From: an uncultured Lachnospiraceae bacterium
GTDB lineage: Bacteria; Bacillota; Clostridia; Lachnospirales; Lachnospiraceae
Assembly (NCBI GenBank): GCA_910588865.1
Contig: CAJUSJ010000046.1
Span: 1-29,739 of the forward strand
Direction: 5' to 3'
Length of the DNA stretch: 29,739 bases
The notes below the pieces were generated by a model. The model searched no databases, was not told the DNA's origin, and was given only the letters and a program-made list of their open reading frames with translations. Within the stretch, counting starts at the first letter, position 1, and each line of letters begins with the position of its first letter. Of this stretch, positions 23,880 through 29,739 are shown piece by piece. The translations under genes and the position numbers were made by a program.

Positions 23880-25628
23880 ATGGAGAATATCACAATTAAA
23901 ATTAACGGCTTAGAAGTAAGCGCTCCCAAGGGTTCCACCATCCTGGAAGCGGCACGGCTGGCTCATATCGAGATTCCTACTCTCTGCTTCTTAAAGGAAA
24001 TCAATGAGATCGGCGCATGCCGTATCTGCGTGGTGGAGGTAAAAGGCGCCAGAAGCCTGGTGGCTTCCTGCGTCTACCCCATCAATGACGGAATGGAAGT
24101 GTGGACCAACAGCCCCAAGGTGCTGGAATCCCGCAAAAAGACTCTCCAGCTTCTTCTGTCCAACCATGAGAGAAAATGTCTCTCCTGTGTCAGAAGCGGC
24201 AACTGTGAGCTGCAGCAGCTGGCAAAAGAGCTGGGCGTTGACGACGAGTCCTACTATGACGGCGAGAAGACCCCTTCCGCCATCGATGACAGCGCGGCCC
24301 ACATGTTCCGGGATAATTCCAAGTGTATCCTGTGCCGCCGCTGTGTGGCTGTGTGCGAGAAAACCCAGGGCATCGGCGTCATCGGCGCGAACATGCGCGG
24401 TTTTGCCACCTTCATCGGCTCCGCCTTTGACATGGGTCTGGGCGAGACCAGCTGTGTATCCTGCGGTCAGTGTATCGCGGTGTGTCCTACAGGCGCTCTT
24501 CAGGAGAAGTCCCAGATCGATCAGGTTCTGGCCGCTATCGCGGACCCGGCAAAGCACGTTATCGTGCAGACCGCTCCCGCTGTCCGGGCAGGCCTGGGCG
24601 AGGAATTCGGTTATCCCATCGGCACCAACGTGGAAGGCAAGATGGCCGCAGCTCTCCGCAGAATCGGATTTAACAAGGTATTTGACACCAACTTCAGCGC
24701 TGACTTAACCATTATGGAGGAGGCCAATGAATTTGTAGAGAGAGTTCAGAACGGCGGAGTGCTTCCCATGATCACCTCCTGTTCCCCGGGATGGATCAAG
24801 TACTGTGAGCACTATTTCCCGGATATGACCGAGAACCTGTCAAGCTGCAAGTCTCCTCAGCAGATGTTCGGCGCTATCGCCAAATCCTACTACGCTGAGA
24901 AGATGGGCCTGAAACCTGAGGATATCGTGTCCGTGTCCATCATGCCCTGTACCGCGAAGAAGTTTGAGATCGGAAGAGACCATCAGGCGGCCAACGGTGT
25001 TCCCGATGTGGACTACTCCCTGACCACCAGAGAGCTGGCCCGCATGATCCGCAAAGTGGGAATCAAGTTCACCACCCTCCCCGACGAGGAGTTTGACGCT
25101 CCCTTAGGTTTGGGTACCGGCGCTGCCGTGATCTTCGGCACCACCGGAGGCGTTATGGAGGCAGCCCTGCGGACCGCTGTGGAGACACTGACCGGTGAAG
25201 AGCTGGCAAGCCTTGATTTCACAGATGTCCGGGGCATGGAAGGCATCAAGGAAGCCTCCTACAATGTGGCTGGCATGGATGTGAAGGTGGCCGTGGCCTC
25301 TGGTCTTGGCAACGCGAGAAAGCTCCTTAACAAGGTGAAAGCCGGCGAGGCCAGCTATCACTTTATCGAGATCATGGGATGCCCCGGCGGATGTATCAAC
25401 GGCGGCGGCCAGCCCCAGCAGCCTGGTTATATCCGCAACACCGTGGATATCCGGGCCTTGAGAGCCAAAGTGCTGTACGATTCCGATAAAAACAACCCCA
25501 TCCGCAAGTCCCACGAGAATCCGGCGATCAAGGAGCTGTATTCTACCTACCTTGGCAAGCCTGGAAGCGAGAAGGCCCATCATCTTCTGCACACCTCTTA
25601 TGTGAAGAGGAGCATTAACGGCAATTAA
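23880..25628 (+). CDS. hydA: [FeFe]-hydrogenase catalytic subunit (bifurcating, group A3 type)
   Basis: This 582-residue enzyme makes or uses H2, coupling NADH and reduced ferredoxin to protons together with HydB, C and D. Clusters in order: N-terminal [2Fe-2S] (Cys36, 47, 50, 64), the His-ligated cluster (His96, Cys100, 103, 109) and two [4Fe-4S] clusters (Cys149-159, Cys192-202). The H-cluster domain has L1 TSCSPGW (Cys301), L2 MPCTAKKFE (Cys357) and L3 GCPGGCINGGGQP (Cys501, Cys505). L1 has Ser where the best-studied enzymes have a second Cys; I recall this variant as usual in NAD(P)-linked trimeric or tetrameric types. TGGAGGAGAA precedes the ATG. No HydE/F/G maturase genes are in the window. 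The gene ends the operon. Confidence 0.96.
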   Translation: MENITIKINGLEVSAPKGSTILEAARLAHIEIPTLCFLKEINEIGACRICVVEVKGARSLVASCVYPINDGMEVWTNSPKVLESRKKTLQLLLSNHERKCLSCVRSGNCELQQLAKELGVDDESYYDGEKTPSAIDDSAAHMFRDNSKCILCRRCVAVCEKTQGIGVIGANMRGFATFIGSAFDMGLGETSCVSCGQCIAVCPTGALQEKSQIDQVLAAIADPAKHVIVQTAPAVRAGLGEEFGYPIGTNVEGKMAAALRRIGFNKVFDTNFSADLTIMEEANEFVERVQNGGVLPMITSCSPGWIKYCEHYFPDMTENLSSCKSPQQMFGAIAKSYYAEKMGLKPEDIVSVSIMPCTAKKFEIGRDHQAANGVPDVDYSLTTRELARMIRKVGIKFTTLPDEEFDAPLGLGTGAAVIFGTTGGVMEAALRTAVETLTGEELASLDFTDVRGMEGIKEASYNVAGMDVKVAVASGLGNARKLLNKVKAGEASYHFIEIMGCPGGCINGGGQPQQPGYIRNTVDIRALRAKVLYDSDKNNPIRKSHENPAIKELYSTYLGKPGSEKAHHLLHTSYVKRSINGN

Positions 25629-25667
25629 AGTGCGGAATGCTGTTTTGTTGAATCCGCCGCTAAATCG

Positions 25668-25693
25668 AGTAGGGGAGGTCTTCCTCCCCTACT
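25668..25693 (+). terminator. Hairpin after hydA
   Basis: AGTAGGGGAGG and its exact complement form an 11-bp stem with a TCTT loop, 40 nt after the hydA stop. The following TTGTTGTG is a weak T-run. Together with the stronger hairpin at 25752 it probably ends the hydrogenase operon. Confidence 0.6.
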
Positions 25694-25751
25694 TGTTGTG
25701 CCGGGGCGGGGCCGCGCGAACAGCCACATTTCCTTTCCGCCCCATGTACAT

Positions 25752-25797
25752 AAAAAGGAGCGCTGCCTGCGGTATTCCGCAGACAGCGCTCCTTTTT
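25752..25797. terminator. Strong bidirectional terminator
   Basis: AAAAAGGAGCGCTG plus CTGCGG pair with CCGCAG plus CAGCGCTCCTTTTT, with one bulged base and a TATT loop. A-run on the left and T-run on the right let it act in both directions. It separates hydCEDBA from the convergent lipoprotein gene. The 120 bp to its right (25798-25918) contain nothing that I can assign. Confidence 0.88.
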
Positions 25798-25918
25798 CCC
25801 TTGTTTCCTGTCTCAAATAAAAATGTATTTCTTCTTGTTTTTCATCCGCGCTGGCAGACATCTGGATTACCTACCTTTCAATCAAATCTTCTGTCTTAAA
25901 TACATAGTAAGTATCCTA

Positions 25919-26305
25919 TTATTGTCTTGTATAAGAACGAAAGGTCCAATGATCAAGTAAAATCAATGTATCCCCAGATAAATAATATCCGCCGTTTTTT
26001 TCAACAGATTCTTTACTGGCTTGTCTTGCATAACTCTCCGGGCCAATATTCCCTTTGCTGCCGCTCAACACAAGAGTACCTTTATCATCAATAGAATAAT
26101 TGTCGCGACTTTCCAGCCAGGCCGCATCATAAGTAAAAGGAACAGAACAGATACCATCCTTATCAAAGATAAGAACTTCTTCCCCGTCTTCGCTATTCCA
26201 TGTTCCAACGATCGAGCCACCTTTTCCGCCACATGCTGTTAATAATATAATCATTATGAAAACTATGGGCAGCACTAACATGCACTTTTTTAAGATTCTT
26301 TGCAT
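25919..26305 (-). CDS. Small lipoprotein of unknown function
   Basis: This 128-residue protein begins MQRILKKCMLVLP, has a hydrophobic signal segment and the lipobox LLTAC at about residues 22-26. The mature part (SIVGTWNSEDGEEVLIFDKDG, split by short turns) looks like a small beta-barrel of the lipocalin-like type seen in many clostridial lipoproteins. GGAGAGG lies 9 nt before the chosen ATG at 26305; alternative ATGs at 26314 and 26329 have poorer sites. It should sit on the outer face of the membrane. I recognise no function. It is the only intact gene in the right-hand AT-rich region. Confidence 0.7.
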   Translation of the reverse strand: MQRILKKCMLVLPIVFIMIILLTACGGKGGSIVGTWNSEDGEEVLIFDKDGICSVPFTYDAAWLESRDNYSIDDKGTLVLSGSKGNIGPESYARQASKESVEKNGGYYLSGDTLILLDHWTFRSYTRQ

Positions 26306-26341
26306 TTTATTCATCCTCTCCAGCATCATGATATAGCTGAG

Positions 26342-27256
26342 TTATATCTTATTAAAGTAACCTTCAAATAGTATTTCGCCTGCATCCATATATTTCCATC
26401 TGGCCCACACACGCTTAACATCTTTGTCAGGCATAATGGTTATCTCTACCGGCTGTTTAGTTCGTGCTCCCTATGTCATACAGCTTGGATTTTGCGCCTG
26501 GATAAGAGCAAATGTATCATCCATAGATGCCAACGCTCCCTTTTCCCAATATCCAATATACGCTTCCAGAACATCGCCTTTTTTACTGACATAGAGTTCA
26601 AACAGTTGTGTTCCGTTCTCCAACTTATAATGTTTCTTCATCATGGCCAACTGCTCTTCGGAATAGTTTAATGAGGCCTTCTTCATATAAGCGTTCACTG
26701 CCTCATCATTTGCTAAAGCCAGGCAGTCGCCGTCAAAATAGTGTTCATATCCTGTTACTCTATTTTTGTAAAGGGTATTCATGTATAATTCTTTATCAAC
26801 AAACTAAAGTTCTTCTTTTTTATTATTCTCATAGGTAAAATATTTGCCTTCTTCGTAGTCGATGATTATATTTTTCCTCTTTTCAGATGGCAAGATCTCC
26901 TCTAAAAATCTCCAATCACCTTCCCTCCCTATGTGTACATACTCTCCGGCATGAGAGTATTCGTCCATCTTTATCTGGACGATTCCATCTACGGTCCATT
27001 CTCCGTTGCTGTTTACTTGCTTTCCATCTGGTGCAGTGGTATTAATCAGACAGTATCCCTTATCGTCAAAATAATAGCATTTTAATATTCCTCTCTCTGC
27101 TTCAATCCATTTCCAACTGTTTACGGGATAATTGCCATTGCCTTCATCGTACCACCAACCATGGACATCCAGCCTCCAGTCCCCTGCAAATGCTGTTATG
27201 TTCATGCTCAGGCCAATAACAGCTGCCATGACACCTGTCAATAAAAATCTTTTCAT
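26342..27256 (-). pseudogene. Secreted repeat protein interrupted by two in-frame TAG codons
   Basis: One minus-strand frame runs 305 codons from ATG 27256 to TAA 26344-26342, broken only by TAG at 26806-26804 and TAG at 26473-26471. The first segment (150 residues) has a signal peptide (MKRFLLTGVMAAVIGLSMN, cleaved near TAFAG) and a cell-wall/glucan-binding-type repeat (GWWYDEGNGNYPVNSWKWI followed by YYFDDKGY). The second (103 residues from an ATG at 26782) has no ribosome binding site and is charged and soluble. The third is 42 residues ending GYFNKI. Absence of start signals for segments two and three suggests one former gene of about 304 residues. TAG is the normal stop of cooS and hydC here, so general recoding is unlikely. 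The alternative is a real 150-residue gene followed by chance frames. Confidence 0.55.
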
Positions 27257-27286
27257 TCTTTAATTTCCCTCTCTTTTTATATACGC

Positions 27287-28360
27287 CTATTTTGAAACAA
27301 TCCAAGCTCCAGATGTATCGACCAGATATCCATCTGGAGTTGTTGTGGAAGCATACATAGCTCCACTGTCAGACAGACAATACCATTTATTATTCACAAA
27401 AACCCAACCTGTTTTCATAGCTCCAGATCCATCCATATAGTACCAATAATTATTAACATTTCGCCAGCCTGTAATCATCTGACCATTCTCATCAAAGATA
27501 TACCATTTGCCGCAAAGGTTCCGTCAGTTTTTAATAATTTCCAATATCCTGCAGATTGTACCCAGGTACCCTCGTACACATAATTTCCTATTGTCACTAA
27601 TGTATTCACATTTGTCTTATTCTTTATAGCGCCGGAACCACTGCTCCCACTCCCTCCTGAACTGCCGTTTCCTTTAGTTCCACCACTTCCATTATGACTG
27701 CCGTTAGAACTGGTTGCGACAGGGCTGGCATCTCTGTCGTATGCGGGTTTACAGACACCATGAATGCGTTCTGGCAAGCAAAACGCTTTCAGCCACCGCT
27801 CCACCATTATTACCTGAAATTTCCAGAATATAACCATCTGAAAAATCAAGAAATAATGCTGTGTGGTCGGCCCCATCACTATAATCGTCATTTGTTTCTA
27901 ATAGCAGTATATCGCCAGGTTTTAATTGTTCTACAGATATGGTCTCTGCCCGGCTCTTTCCATAACCGCTTACGGATGGACTAATCCCTTGTTCTAAAAA
28001 GTAAAACTGATCAAATTGATCAAAGTATTTTTGATAGGCATTGGAACTACGTTTGTGCGGAATAACACTTTCCGGGATTTTCGCCGCATATGCGCACCAT
28101 GCCACAAATTCTGAGCACCATGCCCGCGTCGGCTCTCCCTCTCCTATCCATGCGCCAAAATATGTTGAGCCGTCTTCTGCTTCTTGGTATCCCAATTGGG
28201 ATTCTACAACCGCAATAATATCTGTTCTCCAATCACCTGTCAGTTCCGGCAAATCAAAGGGTTCTGTATACGCATATTGTTTTCCAAATGAAACATTTGC
28301 TATATTAATTGACAGGCCGACCACCGCTCCCATTGCAACCAATCTCTTCCAGTTTTTCAT
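27287..28360 (-). pseudogene. CHAP-type cell-wall amidase with two compensating frameshifts
   Basis: The reading starts at ATG 28360 (MKNWKRLVAMGAVV, signal peptide; AAGGAGAG upstream). A CHAP/NlpC-like amidase domain has catalytic Cys82 (AWCSEFVAWCA), His166 (DHTALF) and the polar residue in EISGNN (E180 or N184). Near 27770-27795 the frame must shift to continue into IHGVCKPAYDRD and a Ser/Gly-rich linker (about 27640-27700). Near 27510-27530 it must shift back to give KWYIFDENGQMITGW and cell-wall-binding repeats (YWYYMDGSGAMKTGW) that end at 27287. The two shifts restore the original frame. Intact homologues would cut peptidoglycan outside the cell. The N-terminal fragment (28360 to 27749) keeps the catalytic domain and could still be made without its wall-binding tail. 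Confidence 0.7.
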
Positions 28361-28447
28361 TTCAAATACTCTCCTTCTTGTACTTTTTGACTTGTATGAA
28401 ATGGAGAAAAAGCTGTTAAAAATATTCTCTTTAAAAATTATTTTCTT

Positions 28448-28486
28448 AGCTATCCCCTGCATTAATCAATCCTGCAGGGGATAGCT
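28448..28486 (-). terminator. Perfect 14-bp hairpin between surface-protein genes
   Basis: AGCTATCCCCTGCA and its exact complement enclose an 11-nt loop. It lies 17 nt past the stop of the leucine-rich-repeat gene on the minus strand and about 90 nt before the amidase start. The T-run (AATTTTT) comes some 10 nt later than ideal, so it may be a weak terminator, an attenuator or a processing site. Confidence 0.55.
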
Positions 28487-28502
28487 GCTTAGCACCAGAT
28501 TT

Positions 28503-29518
28503 CTATTCTACCCAGACTCCATCTTCATTCACATAGTACTCTCCTACCTGGGTATTGGTCATCAGGGCTCCTCTGGTTCCGTCAGATATCTCGTTGAAGT
28601 AATACCACTTTCCTTCTATCTGCTGCCAGCCTGTACACATCTTTCCCTGAGTTTCGTCCGATATAGGGCTTAAATAGTATTTCCTTCCCTGGTTTTCTAT
28701 CCAGCCTACGACCATGTAGCCATTTTCGTTAAAATAGTACCATTCCAGCATTCCCATATAAGGAAGCTGATACCAGGTATTGACAGGCCATGTGCCATCC
28801 GACTTTTTAAACCACCATCCGATACCGTCATTGATCCATGACCCTTCTGCGGACTGCGTACTGGCAGAAGCCCCTGTTGTGCCTGATCCCGGGCCTCCGG
28901 AACTGCTGTTTCCACCAGAGCTTGAGCCACCGCCGGAACCGCCGCTCCCTCCAGAGCTTGAACCACCGCTGGAGCCGCCGCTCTGATCCCTGTTAAACTG
29001 TCGGGTATGGTCACATTCGTCAGCCCTATACAAGATTCGAACGCGGACTCTCCGATATTAGTGACCCCATCTTCTATTGTGACATTCTTTAATGCTTTAC
29101 AGTTTTTGAAGGCTGACTCTCCAATCTCAATCGCGCTCCCTGGTATCGTCACATTTGACAGACTGACACAATTCCGGAATCCCTCTTTTCCGATACCGGT
29201 CACGCCATCCTGTATCTCCAGACTTTTCAGACTGTCGCAATTCAAAAATGCCCTCTGTTCAAATTTCTTCACACTACCTGGTATAACCACCCCAGTCAAG
29301 CTGGCGCAGCCTGAAAATGCCTGAATCCCAATAGACTTTATACGGTCCGGTATGGTCACCTCAGACAAACTGCCGCATCCCGCAAATGCCTGCTCTCCAA
29401 TAGTAAGCGCTGAATAAGATATCGGTTTTACAACTTCTAAAATCTGTGTGATAATCTTTTCAGTTGGAGAAGCGTCTATTCCGATTTCCGAAACTTTGCA
29501 TTCAGGACATGGCTGTCT
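28503..29518 (-). pseudogene. BspA-type leucine-rich-repeat surface protein, frameshifted and 5'-truncated
   Basis: From about 29518 down to about 28990 one frame encodes at least five LRR_5 (BspA/Treponema-type) repeats with the consensus IGxxAFxxCxSLxxVTIP, for example IGESAFKNCKALKNVTI. At about 28985-29000 the frame must shift by one base to enter a Ser/Gly linker (SGGSSGGSSSGG) and then cell-wall-binding repeats (GWWFKKSDGTWPVNTWY, GWQQIEGKWYYFNE), ending at 28503. No ATG and no signal peptide precede the first repeats: the frame is closed by TGA at 29521-29519, close to the IS66-like fragment, so the 5' end appears lost. Intact relatives are surface proteins that bind host or matrix molecules. 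This is a remnant, or two remnants fused. Confidence 0.68.
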
Positions 29519-29549
29519 TCATAACATTCATCTGTCCCCGGCATGCTTA

Positions 29550-29739
29550 TTCCAAAAGAATAGAAAAGTAAAAACCTGGTGTGAACACCATGACATTACG
29601 GCCAAAGCACTTTATTATCATATGCGGCGGCTCCGACAAAAAGGATATGCCCTCTCTAAAAGAATCGCAGGGTCCTCTTCTCCGGAAAAACAGGAAGTAG
29701 TCTGTCTTGATGTTTCTAATGGGATATCTGCCGGCGCAT
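29550..29739 (+). mobile_element. Probable IS66-family tnpA (orfA) fragment
   Basis: A plus-strand frame reads KVKTWCEHHDITAKALYYHM then RRLRQKGYALSKRIAG, and further on QEVVCLDVSNG, running off the window end. This resembles the accessory TnpA of IS66 elements, with its T-V-K-x-W-C and YYYxLRxLR helix-turn-helix signature. No ATG start is present in frame upstream, so the N-terminus is missing, frameshifted or differently placed. GTAAGCG at 29403-29409 matches the IS66 terminal sequence as I remember it, but lies within the LRR coding frame, so it is weak evidence. The neighbouring LRR gene loses its 5' end here, which fits an insertion junction. Confidence 0.5.

Noticed and set aside
26342..27256. 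Genome-wide reassignment of TAG
   Set aside because: cooS, hydC and other intact genes end at TAG where homologues also end, so TAG acts as a stop in this genome.

Overview
The window looks like the chromosome of an anaerobic Clostridia member, probably Lachnospiraceae. This rests on gene content: a monofunctional CO dehydrogenase operon, an electron-bifurcating [FeFe]-hydrogenase operon in the hydCEDBA order known from Acetobacterium, strong AGGAGG-type ribosome binding sites, Rpn-family nuclease genes, and secreted proteins with glucan/choline-binding-type repeats. No rRNA, tRNA or CRISPR array was seen.

Layout. (1) 1-2350 is accessory and decayed: a perfect 38-bp palindrome, a wrecked AAA-ATPase-like gene, an intact Rpn-type PD-(D/E)XK gene, and an 84-bp tandem duplication directly upstream of that gene. 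(2) 2354-4802 (minus) is a polar amino acid ABC importer: binding lipoprotein, permease, ATPase. (3) 5010-5924 (plus) is a YwaF-like membrane protein that overlaps tail-to-tail with a two-gene minus-strand operon. That operon (5889-10551) encodes a 1255-aa HD-domain protein and, 1 nt after its stop, a small cytosolic R-S-E-type ADP-ribosyltransferase. (4) 10714-12907 (minus) has a NodB polysaccharide deacetylase and a second Rpn-type nuclease gene. (5) 13268-16841 (plus) is cooS, cooF and a FAD/NAD(P) oxidoreductase, behind a promoter whose -10 box lies inside a perfect 19-bp dyad. (6) 16892-20314 (minus) is a signalling-type cluster: DRTGG protein, RsbW-like ATPase, a HydS-like [FeFe]-hydrogenase homologue, second DRTGG protein, PHP protein. 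(7) 20602-25628 (plus), divergent from it, is hydCEDBA. (8) 25919-29739 appears more AT-rich and holds a small lipoprotein and three broken secreted or surface protein genes (two in-frame TAGs, two mutually compensating frameshifts, one frameshift plus 5' truncation), ending in what looks like a piece of an IS66-type tnpA.

How the genes work together. CooS oxidises CO, CooF carries the electrons, and the flavoprotein next to it could pass them to NAD(P)+. HydABCD would link NADH and ferredoxin to H2. The divergent HydS/DRTGG/anti-sigma-like/PHP set is placed to sense redox or H2 state and signal to the hydrogenase operon; this role is inferred. The strongest candidate for an undescribed system is the HD-protein/ADP-ribosyltransferase pair. 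The second is the hydrogenase-linked signalling set. The far right end is best read as gene decay around mobile DNA.
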